A stretch of 8,421 nucleotides of DNA from Clostridiales bacterium (lineage in GTDB: Bacteria > Bacillota_A > Clostridia > Oscillospirales > Oscillospiraceae). The notes under the pieces are model-generated. The model did not search any database and was not told the origin of the DNA. It was given only the letters and a program-made list of their open reading frames with translations. Both the position numbers and the translations under genes were made by a program. Each line of letters starts with the position of its first letter. Position 1 is the first letter of the stretch. Of the stretch, positions 1 through 5,690 are shown piece after piece. The DNA lies in contig JALFGI010000087.1 of the NCBI GenBank assembly GCA_022777455.1, positions 1 to 8,421 on the forward strand. Direction: 5' to 3'.

Positions 1-57
1 CTCTCTGCACGGCATCGGCGGGCTTACTCTTCCCTTCATTGCCTTCTCAAAAAGATT
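1..57 (-). promoter_or_regulatory. 5' part of a probable T-box leader (truncated by window edge)
   Basis: The transcript expected from the promoter at 64-92 starts near 57 and runs off the left edge. Read on the minus strand it contains GGCAATGAAGGGAAGAGTA followed about 20 bases later by GCAGAGAG. An (A/G)ATGAAGG..AGAGTA block and then CAGAGAG at this spacing is the usual beginning of stem I in Firmicutes T-box leaders, which sense uncharged tRNA and control aminoacyl-tRNA synthetase, amino-acid biosynthesis or transporter genes. The specifier loop, antiterminator (TGGNACCGCG-type motif) and regulated gene would lie outside the window, so the amino acid cannot be named. Motif recall is the only support. 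Confidence 0.62.
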
Positions 58-63
58 AAGGCA

Positions 64-92
64 ATACTAGCGCACCCGACGGCATTTGTCAA
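64..92 (-). promoter_or_regulatory. Sigma-70/SigA-type promoter facing left
   Basis: On the minus strand a perfect -35 box TTGACA (87-92) is followed by a 17-base spacer and the -10 box TAGTAT (64-69, four of six consensus bases). Transcription should begin at an A near 56-57 and read leftward into the T-box-like leader, so the promoter serves a gene outside the window, not the phage operon, which ends upstream of it at 435. An 8-bp inverted repeat (38-45 with 58-65, attgcctt/aaggcaat) overlaps the -10 and start region. It may be chance or part of the leader fold. Confidence 0.72.
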
Positions 93-197
93 GCTTTTTT
101 CGGAGAATGGAGGGAAAAATATGTTGATGGGTTCCCCCGGCGCTTCGGGCAGATTGGAATTTGGCGGTGAATGAAACGGCACATGGTTCGTCCATTT

Positions 198-356
198 CGT
201 AGGGAACGGCCTGTGTGCCGTTCCATCCGCGCAGCGGCCACCGACCGGCAGACCGGAACGCCCGGTTGAATGGCGCAAAGTTCGTCAGCATCGTACCATT
301 CAACCGGGCACGGATGGTATCAGGGATACGGAACGGCACATAGGCCGTTCCCTACG
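198..356. repeat. Nested palindromic intergenic repeat (REP/MITE-like)
   Basis: Outer arms of 27 bases (198-224 and 330-356) begin cgtagggaacggcc and are reverse complements with one mismatch. Each arm is itself a hairpin (ggaacggc/gccgttcc around a 6-base loop in the left arm). Inside is a perfect 14-base inverted repeat, gcccggttgaatgg (260-273) with ccattcaaccgggc (296-309). The arrangement matches small non-coding palindromic repeats scattered in Clostridia genomes. No transposase is present, so any movement would depend on proteins encoded elsewhere. It shares the GTAGGG ends and the GGTTGAATGG box with the repeat near the capsid gene. Confidence 0.8.
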
Positions 357-381
357 GATTCGTCCAACATTCTCCCGTTCA

Positions 382-411
382 CCCCTCGCCAGATCACAAT
401 TTGGCGAGGGG
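382..411. repeat. 10-bp perfect GC-rich stem-loop downstream of the holin gene
   Basis: cccctcgcca (382-391) pairs perfectly with tggcgagggg (402-411) around a 10-base loop. It lies 24 bases past the holin stop in the direction of phage transcription. It could slow or end the late transcript, but the exit side on the minus strand reads TGAACGGGAG with no T-run, so it is not a standard intrinsic terminator. It may simply be one more module of the neighbouring palindromic repeat. Confidence 0.6.
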
Positions 412-434
412 CTACGCTGGTCCGGCACATCCTG

Positions 435-692
435 TTATTTGGCCTTGGGCACCTGATAGGTCAGTGCATTCTCGCTGTCCCCCAGCCCCTCGGTGGTGGG
501 GTCGTTGACGATGCCCAGAATCGCCAGCAGGGCAAACAGGTTGTTCACGATGGCCAGCAGCTTGTCCCCCAGGTCTCCCAGCTGCAGCCGGAAGCCCATG
601 GCGGTTGCCACGCTCTGGGCCAGCAGCAGCACCGCCGGGATCAGGGCCAGCCAGAAATTTCTGTTGCGGATCCGTACTTTCCAGTTAATCAT
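435..692 (-). CDS. Phage holin, phi LC3 family
   Basis: An 85-residue protein that matches the phi LC3 holin family from memory: it opens with MINWKVRIRNRNFW, has a hydrophobic segment (FWLALIPAVLLLAQSVATA, about residues 13-31), then LGDLGDKLLAIVNNLFALLAILGIVNDPTT and the characteristic GLGDSENALTYQVPK tail. Members insert in the cytoplasmic membrane and at a set time form lesions that let the endolysin reach the wall. The ATG at 690-692 is chosen because GGAGGAG (699-705) sits 6 bases upstream; an in-frame ATG at 776 would add 28 residues foreign to the family. The gene overlaps the stop of the preceding gene by 8 bases, suggesting coupled translation. It is the last phage gene on this side. 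Confidence 0.93.
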   Translation of the reverse strand: MINWKVRIRNRNFWLALIPAVLLLAQSVATAMGFRLQLGDLGDKLLAIVNNLFALLAILGIVNDPTTEGLGDSENALTYQVPKAK

Positions 693-948
693 GCTTTGCT
701 CCTCCTTTTTCCAGATCGTCGATCCGGTGATTGATGACTTTGATCTGCTCCTTGATGACGGGAATCTCCACGGCAAAATTGTTGTGCCTGCGAACTTCGT
801 CCGTGAGATTCTGGAGCCGGGTGTCCGTGACGGCCTGATTCACTTTGAGAACCGTCTCCGTCTTGTGGGCCGTGGCCAGGTTGCTGATCACCACCCCGAT
901 CAGCGCCAGGCCGCCGGTGATCAGGGCGGACAGAACGGCATCGCTCAT
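685..948 (-). CDS. Small membrane protein of the lysis cassette (XhlA-like)
   Basis: An 87-residue protein with an N-terminal membrane segment (LSALITGGLALIGVVISNLA, about residues 6-25) followed by a charged, probably helical or coiled-coil region that includes LTDEVRRHNNFAVEIPVIKEQIKVINHRIDDLEK. This one-anchor plus coiled-coil layout, directly beside a holin, resembles XhlA/haemolysin-type accessory proteins that assist holin and endolysin. The exact family is not certain and it could be a second holin or antiholin. The ATG at 946-948 is preferred because GGGAGGTGA lies just upstream with good spacing; the GTG at 957 falls inside that site. The Shine-Dalgarno site contains the endolysin stop codon, so the two genes are tightly coupled. 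Confidence 0.8.
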   Translation of the reverse strand: MSDAVLSALITGGLALIGVVISNLATAHKTETVLKVNQAVTDTRLQNLTDEVRRHNNFAVEIPVIKEQIKVINHRIDDLEKGGAKHD

Positions 949-953
949 CTTTC

Positions 954-1538
954 TCACCTCCCTACCTGATTGATATCAAAATGCACATTGGTGCTGTTGA
1001 TCCGGTAGCTGTAGCGGTGGCCGGGACAGGATGCCACAAACTGCCGCAGGGTTTCGCTGTCCACGCCATCGATGCGCAGGTCTATGGCCTCGCCATACAT
1101 ATGCTGGGAGTTGACCACCCCGCCCTCGTGGGCGTTCCACTGCCGGCACCGCAGACCGGAGATCACATGGGCGGGCCTCCCGAAGTGCTCCCGGGCGGCG
1201 TCGGCGATTTTCACCACGGCCTCCTGCATTTCCGCCGGGTAGCCGCTGCAGTACCTCCCGCCGCATTTGCACCGGAACTCCTCCCGGGCAAACCACTTGA
1301 TATCATCCCAGAAGGTGCCTGTTTTGTTCTCCGGTTCGGCCGCCTTGACTGCCGTCCCGGCGATGGTGCCCAGGAGCATTTTCTGTGTCAGCGCCCCGCA
1401 CACCCCATCCGGGTCCAGGCCGTAGTCGGACTGGAACTGCCTGCAGGCTTCCCTGGAGGCGCTGCCCCAGAGACCGTCCACAGCCCCCCGGTAGTAGCCC
1501 AGGTAGGCCAGCAGACACTGCTGCTGATAAGTACTCAT
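954..1538 (-). CDS. Endolysin: peptidoglycan-binding domain plus M15 peptidase
   Basis: A 194-residue two-domain lysin. Residues about 5-58 (LLAYLGYYRGAVDGLWGSAS...FQSDYGLDPDGVCGALTQ) have the repeat pattern of the PF01471-type peptidoglycan-binding domain. Residues about 80-194 are an M15A-like zinc carboxypeptidase/endopeptidase: SQHMYGEAIDL supplies His146 and Asp153, and NVHFD supplies His186, the expected zinc ligands. Such enzymes cut peptide bonds in the peptidoglycan stem or crosslink (D-Ala-D-Ala or L-Ala-D-Glu type; specificity not readable here). There is no signal peptide, so release through the downstream holin is expected. The start overlaps the stop of the small gene upstream by four bases (ATGA), with an AAGGTGG site about 10 bases upstream. 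Confidence 0.93.
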   Translation of the reverse strand: MSTYQQQCLLAYLGYYRGAVDGLWGSASREACRQFQSDYGLDPDGVCGALTQKMLLGTIAGTAVKAAEPENKTGTFWDDIKWFAREEFRCKCGGRYCSGYPAEMQEAVVKIADAAREHFGRPAHVISGLRCRQWNAHEGGVVNSQHMYGEAIDLRIDGVDSETLRQFVASCPGHRYSYRINSTNVHFDINQVGR

Positions 1539-1660
1539 TCCTGGTTACCACCTTCCCGGATGTCTTCCAGCTGTTCGTCGGCATGCTTCCCGGCGGCAAG
1601 CACCGCCATGAGGAACGCACCGGCCAGCAGGCCGGAACATGCGGAAATCAGAATTGCCAC
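1535..1660 (-). CDS. 41-residue single-pass membrane peptide, DUF3789-like, GTG start
   Basis: A short frame beginning GTG GCA ATT encodes VAILISACSGLLAGAFLM followed by AVLAAGKHADEQLEDIREG and a short end: one hydrophobic helix with a small-residue GLLAGAF motif, then a charged cytoplasmic-type tail (GKHADEQLED). This resembles DUF3789 peptides found in Firmicutes phages, of unknown function. Support for translation is an AGGAGG 7 bases before the GTG and the ATGA overlap with the endolysin start. The ATG two bases upstream (1660-1662) is in another frame and stops after four codons. Its position just ahead of the lysis genes hints at a lysis or membrane role, but that is inference. Confidence 0.72.
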   Translation of the reverse strand: MAILISACSGLLAGAFLMAVLAAGKHADEQLEDIREGGNQE

Positions 1661-1672
1661 ATGCCCACCTCC

Positions 1673-1765
1673 TCACTCCGTTCCGGGCATCGGGAACGCC
1701 GGAAGCAGCAGCAGGTTGTTTCCCGAATTCCGGGCCGCCGCGGCCCCTGTTCTTCTATTTCCCAT
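1673..1765 (-). CDS. Putative 30-residue peptide between XkdX and the DUF3789-like gene
   Basis: ATG (1763-1765) opens a 30-codon frame: a basic, Ala/Asn-rich first half (MGNRRTGAAAARNSGNN) and a LLLLPAFPMPGTE end. GGAGGT stands 6 bases before the ATG, good spacing and not needed by any other start, and the stop is followed immediately by the AGGAGG of the next gene. It therefore fills the space between XkdX and the next gene as a normal operon member would. I recognise no family. It is too short for composition to prove coding, so it could also be a spacer that happens to be open. Confidence 0.5.
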   Translation of the reverse strand: MGNRRTGAAAARNSGNNLLLLPAFPMPGTE

Positions 1766-1767
1766 GG

Positions 1768-1911
1768 TCACACCTCCGGATCTTCCGGCCACGGCTGACC
1801 GGTGATGGCCTCATATTCCTCCGGGGTCAGCTTCCCCCGGGCCACAAACTGCTTCACATGCTCCGGTGTGTAAAGCCCCAGATCAAAGAACCGTTTCACT
1901 TTTTCATACAT
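1768..1911 (-). CDS. XkdX family phage protein
   Basis: A 47-residue protein beginning MYEKVKRFFDLGLYTPEHV, with KLTPEEYEAITG further on. The pattern of M-Y-x-K-[IV]-K-R-[WF]-[YF]-D-x-G-L-[WY]-[ST], then a TPEEY-x-x-I-x-G helix, is that of XkdX peptides first named in the B. subtilis PBSX element. They lie between the tail fibre genes and the lysis cassette in many Firmicutes phages; their molecular role is unknown. The family is often a little shorter, and here the extra residues are the C-terminal QPWPEDPEV. The ATG at 1909-1911 has GGAGGG 8 bases upstream and lies four bases after the stop of the preceding gene. Confidence 0.85.
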   Translation of the reverse strand: MYEKVKRFFDLGLYTPEHVKQFVARGKLTPEEYEAITGQPWPEDPEV

Positions 1912-1915
1912 CGTT

Positions 1916-2269
1916 TCATCCCTCCAGAATGGTGTCCGTGAGCAGGGCGGTATACATCACCTGGGCCTCCATGGTGTCCTGCCAGGTGGGAGCGTTCTTC
2001 TGCTCCAGCTCCTCCTGGGTATAGGGGGTGTAGCGCAGAATTTCCTCGTATTCGTCCCAGGCCTCCCTTGGTGCCGTGCCGGGCACATCCACCACCCTGG
2101 CAACGTCCTTTCCGCCGCCCGGATACTCCGCAATGGTTTCGTAGTGCCACTGCTCCGGTACCCCCGGCACCGCCGGATGATGGGCAATCAGGATTCGCTC
2201 CTTCTTCAGATATCCCAGATCCAGGTCCGGTGCCGTGAGCTCTGCGTTGTTTTCATCCAAAATCCGCAT
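1916..2269 (-). CDS. 117-residue tail-fibre-associated phage protein of unknown function
   Basis: A soluble acidic protein with MRILDENNAELTAPDLDLGY at the start, an aromatic WHYETIAEYPGGGKDVARVVD core, and the end TWQDTMEAQVMYTALLTDT-ILEG. Proteins with this start and with an EAQV-YTA--TDT-LEG end are familiar from gut Clostridia phages, placed directly after the fibre/collar gene, but none that I know has an assigned function. A chaperone or tip component for the fibre would fit the position (inference). The AAGGAGG site is 7 bases before the ATG, and its bases adjoin the stop of the fibre gene. No membrane segment or signal peptide is visible. Confidence 0.8.
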   Translation of the reverse strand: MRILDENNAELTAPDLDLGYLKKERILIAHHPAVPGVPEQWHYETIAEYPGGGKDVARVVDVPGTAPREAWDEYEEILRYTPYTQEELEQKNAPTWQDTMEAQVMYTALLTDTILEG

Positions 2270-2281
2270 GTTTCATCCTCC

Positions 2282-4150
2282 TTATTCCACCCTTGCCCAC
2301 ATATAAACCGCCAGATAGGGCGGCATGTTGTTGTGGGGCGCGTTCCAGCCCGACTCGTTTGTCTGGGCGAAATTCCATAGCCACTGGTTGCTGTCGCCGC
2401 CTGCCAGAATTTTCCCGTTCACTTCGCTTCCGGCTGCAATGTCAGAATAAGATGCCTGAAAATCGTGGTTATGCTTCGGCATCTCGTCTACCGTCAGCGT
2501 GTGCTCCGCCTCGCCTCCGGTGGACCCGGCTTTGTAGGTATCGCCAGCCGCCAGCAGGAAGCGGTCCTTCAGGCGCTCCCAGGTTCCCCCGAATAGGCTT
2601 GCCGGGGAAGTATCGAATATGGACATGTAAATGGCTCCCACGGGGTAAGGGGTTCCCGCGTTCCGGTCCACATAGGCCTTGGTGGCCGCGTCCTGGTTAT
2701 TCGTCGGGTCCGCCAGATTGCCGATGGAATGCTCGTCCATGTCCGTGTCCAGACCAATGCTCAGCTTTCCCGCGTTTTTGGCCCGCATTCCGATGCCCAC
2801 GGCCTTGGTATCCCGGCTGAAGTCCATCAGGGCAAAGGCCACGCTCACCAGCATGTCAACGCTGGTCACGGTGTTGAAATCATCCTGCACCGATACCCGG
2901 CAATCATAGGCCGTATCCACCCCGGCAGTGAGCAGGAAGCTGCCCGCCGTCACCGTCTGCTTCCCCGTGTAGTCCGACAGCAGCACCGTCCGGGTGGTGT
3001 CCCCGTTGTGCACGGTGCAGATCCCCCGGTAGGTGGCGCTGTTGCCCGCAAGGGCGGTGACGCTGCCGTCAAACACCACCTTGAGCCATTGTCCGTCCGG
3101 CTGCTGCTGCCCGGTTCCGTCGCACCGGTAAGCTTCCCGGATGGTCACCTGGGGCAGCCGGTAGGGAAGTACCGTGATGGAAGTCTCGAAAGAAGCGGAC
3201 CGGCCCCGGCTGTCCGTCACGGTGACGGTGATGGGAACGCTCCCGCTCTGCCCCAGGGCAAAGCTTACATCCGCACCGGAGGCGCTCAGCGCCCCGCACT
3301 TGGCGGCGATGCTTTTGATGGTGGAACCGTATACCCCCGCCGCCTGGGTCACCACCCTGGCCTGGCTCTGATTCTGGACGTATCCGCCGAACTTGGCCAG
3401 ATACCCCATCCGGTCCTCCACCGTCACGGAAAGCGTGGGAACCACGCTCTCCGGGATGGCGCACTGCACCGCCGTATCCTTGCTTCCCACCTGGCTCCCG
3501 TTCAGGAAGCTGGTCACCGTCAGCACCACCGCCGCCTGGGTAGCCTCCGGCGCCTGGCTTGCCAGGGAAACCGGGGGCGTCCACTTCAGCTGTGTCAGCG
3601 CTGTCTTTGTGGCAATGGTTCCCGATTGGCTTCCGCAGCTCCAGGTAACCGTATCCGTAAAGCCCTCCGCTGCCCTGGTGATGGTGATGGTCATCTCCTG
3701 CCCCAGTTCCACCCCAGCCGCCGTCAGGGTGGAAACCCGGGGGATCCTCGGCAGTTCCAGCGTATCCGTCTGATTGATCCGTCCGACCTCACCGCCGCTG
3801 CTGTTGACGTATACCCCCAGATTGGTATATACCGAAATTGGCCCGCTGCCGTCCGCCTGGTGGTCCACCGTCACGCTGTATTTGCTCACGGCGCCGCCCA
3901 CGATGTTGTATGTCTTTAGCATCATGATGCCGGTGGAGGAGGTGCTTGTGTACTCCATCTTCACCGCGGTGCTGCCGTTGATGTTGATAAACCCAACGAC
4001 ACGGCAGGAAGCGCCGCCCCAGCTTTCCGACAATGCCCGCATCTCCACGCTGGTAACCGTCACCACCGACCGGTTCAGCGCCACATCCTGGGTCAGCTCA
4101 TAGTTGACCCTGGCAGCAAATTGACTTCCGATGATTTCAAAGCTTGCCAT
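2282..4150 (-). CDS. Tail fibre / receptor-binding protein (DUF859-like body with collar-type C-terminus)
   Basis: At 622 residues this is the largest protein in the window. Residues about 1-450 are beta-rich, Ser/Thr/Val-heavy repeats resembling the DUF859 siphophage structural family (VDHQADGSGPISVY, IPRVSTLTAA, VTVTDSRGRSASFE). A hinge at about 455-499 carries FSRDTKAVGIGMRAKN and NLADPTNNQDAATKAYVD, the latter a common motif before trimeric fibre tips. Residues 500-622 look like a collar/tip domain: YPVGAIYMSIFDTSPASLFG, GTWERLKDRFLLAAGDTY, EMPKHNHDF with a possible metal-binding HNH, and NNMPPYLAVYMWARVE at the end. It should contact the host surface and define host range. The ATG has GGAGGG 6 bases upstream. 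Assignment to fibre is strong; the ligand is unknown. Confidence 0.87.
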   Translation of the reverse strand: MASFEIIGSQFAARVNYELTQDVALNRSVVTVTSVEMRALSESWGGASCRVVGFININGSTAVKMEYTSTSSTGIMMLKTYNIVGGAVSKYSVTVDHQADGSGPISVYTNLGVYVNSSGGEVGRINQTDTLELPRIPRVSTLTAAGVELGQEMTITITRAAEGFTDTVTWSCGSQSGTIATKTALTQLKWTPPVSLASQAPEATQAAVVLTVTSFLNGSQVGSKDTAVQCAIPESVVPTLSVTVEDRMGYLAKFGGYVQNQSQARVVTQAAGVYGSTIKSIAAKCGALSASGADVSFALGQSGSVPITVTVTDSRGRSASFETSITVLPYRLPQVTIREAYRCDGTGQQQPDGQWLKVVFDGSVTALAGNSATYRGICTVHNGDTTRTVLLSDYTGKQTVTAGSFLLTAGVDTAYDCRVSVQDDFNTVTSVDMLVSVAFALMDFSRDTKAVGIGMRAKNAGKLSIGLDTDMDEHSIGNLADPTNNQDAATKAYVDRNAGTPYPVGAIYMSIFDTSPASLFGGTWERLKDRFLLAAGDTYKAGSTGGEAEHTLTVDEMPKHNHDFQASYSDIAAGSEVNGKILAGGDSNQWLWNFAQTNESGWNAPHNNMPPYLAVYMWARVE

Positions 4151-4171
4151 GTCATTCCCTCCACGCCGTTT

Positions 4172-4933
4172 TTATCCGAACAGGCGTTCCCACAATCCGG
4201 CCAGCCCTGTTTTCTTCTCCTCTTCCTGGGCTGTTTTCTTCCCCACGGAGGTGGAAACGCCCGCGCCGCCGGAGCTTCGGCCGGTGGAATAGACGGGGGT
4301 GACGGTGGGATGAGCCGCCTCCCACTCCTGGTCGTAACGGCGCTTGTTTTCGTCAAATTCCTGCTGCCACTGCCAGTCGGCGATCTCATCCCGGTAGGCA
4401 TCGTAGTCGGTGTCCCGGGCATCGGTGTAGGCCTGCCACAGCTGGTCTGCTTCCTTCTGCCAGGCCGCCAGGGCATCCTGGTAGCGGCTGTACTCCTGCT
4501 GCCGGGCCCCGGAGAGCAGGTCATATTTCTGCCGCAGGTTCTGGGTCTGGAGCTGGTACTGGCTCATGGCCAGGTTGTAAAGCTCCGGAATCCGGTCCGC
4601 CAGGCTGTCCAGCTGCCGGTTGTAGGCCTGCTGGCCCACGGACTGGGCGTAGGAATTACCGTAGCCCCCGGTGAGCGCTGCCGCCTGCCCCGCCGCGTCC
4701 GCCATGGCCAGACGGCCGTTCTGGATTGCCTGATTCCGGTAGCGCCGGTAGAGGGCATCCCCGTCCAGATTGTAATGAAAATCCTCCCGGTTCAGGATGC
4801 GGTCCATCGTCTGCTGCAAAGGCGCCTCATAGGCGGACACATACTCCCCCGGCTTTGCAGCCTTTTGCTGCTGCAGCGCCGCCTCCGCGTCCAGAACCTT
4901 CTGGGAGGCGGTGTATTCCTTTTTTTCTGCCAT
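4172..4933 (-). CDS. Gln/Tyr/Ala-rich phage virion protein of unknown role
   Basis: A 253-residue, largely helical-looking protein. Its recognisable core is about residues 46-125: NREDFHYNLDGDALYRRYR, then AAGQAAALTGGYGNSYAQSV and GQQAYNRQLDSLADRIPELY. Proteins with the ALTGGYGNSYAQ-VGQQAY signature are common in Clostridia prophages beside structural genes, normally labelled hypothetical. Residues about 125-210 are Gln/Tyr/Trp/Asp-rich with heptad-like spacing, and the last 40 residues are a Ser/Gly linker plus a basic GLAGLWERLF amphipathic end. The place between tail hub and fibre suggests a virion component, perhaps an internal or ejected protein or a tail needle (inference). AAAGGAG stands 5 bases before the ATG. 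No membrane segment is visible. Confidence 0.75.
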   Translation of the reverse strand: MAEKKEYTASQKVLDAEAALQQQKAAKPGEYVSAYEAPLQQTMDRILNREDFHYNLDGDALYRRYRNQAIQNGRLAMADAAGQAAALTGGYGNSYAQSVGQQAYNRQLDSLADRIPELYNLAMSQYQLQTQNLRQKYDLLSGARQQEYSRYQDALAAWQKEADQLWQAYTDARDTDYDAYRDEIADWQWQQEFDENKRRYDQEWEAAHPTVTPVYSTGRSSGGAGVSTSVGKKTAQEEEKKTGLAGLWERLFG

Positions 4934-4955
4934 ATCTTCTCCTTTCTGATCCCAT

Positions 4956-5690
4956 TTATCGCAGGCTCAGGTGGCCGTCCGCCCCCTGCTCCCAAAGGTA
5001 ATCCCCCAACGCCAGCCGCTGGGCAGCGATACTGCCGGCGGTGAGCTGGGCCACGGTGGCGGCGGTGACGTACATCCGCCGGTCGCTGATGTAGGCCACC
5101 TCCACATCGTTGCTGTCATAAAAGGACAGCTTCTCGGCAGTGAGCCGGGCGTACTTGCGGAAGCGGATCACCCCGTCCTCCCATTCCTGCTGGCCGATCT
5201 CCACGCCGTAGATACTGCTTCCGTCCGCCTCCTCCGCCAGAAGGCCGGTGCGGATGGTGGCGCTGACCTGGATCACCTGGGACTGCAGCTGCTCCACGGT
5301 GGATTCCAGACGCTGCAGATCGGTAAATTTCTGCTGGATGCTCTGGGAATTGGCGGTGATGCGCTGCTCCGTCTCCTGCCGGTAGGTGCCGAACTGGGAC
5401 TGGGCCACATACAATCCCGTCAGGCGCTCCTCCACCGCTTCCTGGAAATGCTCCGTCAGCTGGGCGCTTTTCAGAATCAGGGCCTTGATGGGGGCGAAGT
5501 TCACGGTCTGTTCCTTTTTCTTTTCCGCCGCCGCGGCCTCCCGGGCATTCTCGGTCTGCTCCCGGGTAACCGTATCAAAGGCAAACTGCAGCTGCTGGGC
5601 CAGGGAGTAGAGATAATTCTGGATGCGGTGCAGCTGCTCCGCCTCCGTACCTCCTGAAAGCTCCGGAAGCCGAATTTCCACCGCCGTCAA
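4956..5690 (-). CDS. Coiled-coil phage tail protein, probable TTG start
   Basis: A 244-residue protein. Residues about 15-150 are strongly helical and Gln/Glu-rich (TEAEQLHRIQNYLYSLAQQL, REAAAAEKKKEQ, LQRLESTVEQLQSQVIQ), suited to a trimeric coiled coil. The last 80 residues (IYGVEIGQQEWE, EVAYISDRRMYVTAATVAQL, DGHLSLR) resemble the C-terminal motif of Gram-positive phage minor tail proteins that end in YISN-KLYIT-A and NG-LS-R. The chosen TTG (5688-5690) overlaps the previous stop as TTGA and follows a GGAGGAAGGGAG tract by 9 bases. An in-frame ATG at 5723 would overlap the upstream gene by 37 bases, and a GTG at 5681 is too far from the site. A role as adaptor or spike stalk is inferred. 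Confidence 0.76.
   Translation of the reverse strand: MTAVEIRLPELSGGTEAEQLHRIQNYLYSLAQQLQFAFDTVTREQTENAREAAAAEKKKEQTVNFAPIKALILKSAQLTEHFQEAVEERLTGLYVAQSQFGTYRQETEQRITANSQSIQQKFTDLQRLESTVEQLQSQVIQVSATIRTGLLAEEADGSSIYGVEIGQQEWEDGVIRFRKYARLTAEKLSFYDSNDVEVAYISDRRMYVTAATVAQLTAGSIAAQRLALGDYLWEQGADGHLSLR

Larger units (their letters stand above)
93..434. other. Gene-free junction between phage late operon and host-like T-box promoter
   Basis: About 340 bases separate the holin stop from the leftward promoter. I see no convincing gene here: the open frames on either strand are translations of palindromic repeat DNA and lack ribosome-binding sites. The stretch holds the large inverted repeat (198-356), a separate GC-rich hairpin (382-411) and, at 93-197, AT-richer sequence with no recognisable element. 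Lysis genes usually sit at one end of a temperate phage genome, so an attachment site is expected in this interval, but its core cannot be identified without the other prophage end. Confidence 0.5.

Noticed and set aside
36..339. Two minus-strand frames of 80 and 90 codons near the left edge
   Set aside because: They run through the palindromic repeat and across the promoter and T-box-like leader, with no ribosome-binding site or recognisable product.
382..411. Intrinsic terminator for the late operon
   Set aside because: The stem is strong, but no T-run follows on the minus strand, so it is listed only as a hairpin/repeat.
1303..1620. A 105-codon minus-strand frame overlapping the endolysin
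   Set aside because: It lies in a different frame over the M15 endolysin and the small membrane gene, both better supported. Its Arg/Gly/Pro-rich sequence is a frame shadow.
2729..3919. A 396-codon plus-strand frame antisense to the tail fibre gene
   Set aside because: No ribosome-binding site and His/Arg/Gly-rich composition typical of antisense reading of GC-rich coding DNA. The opposite strand is a clear fibre gene.
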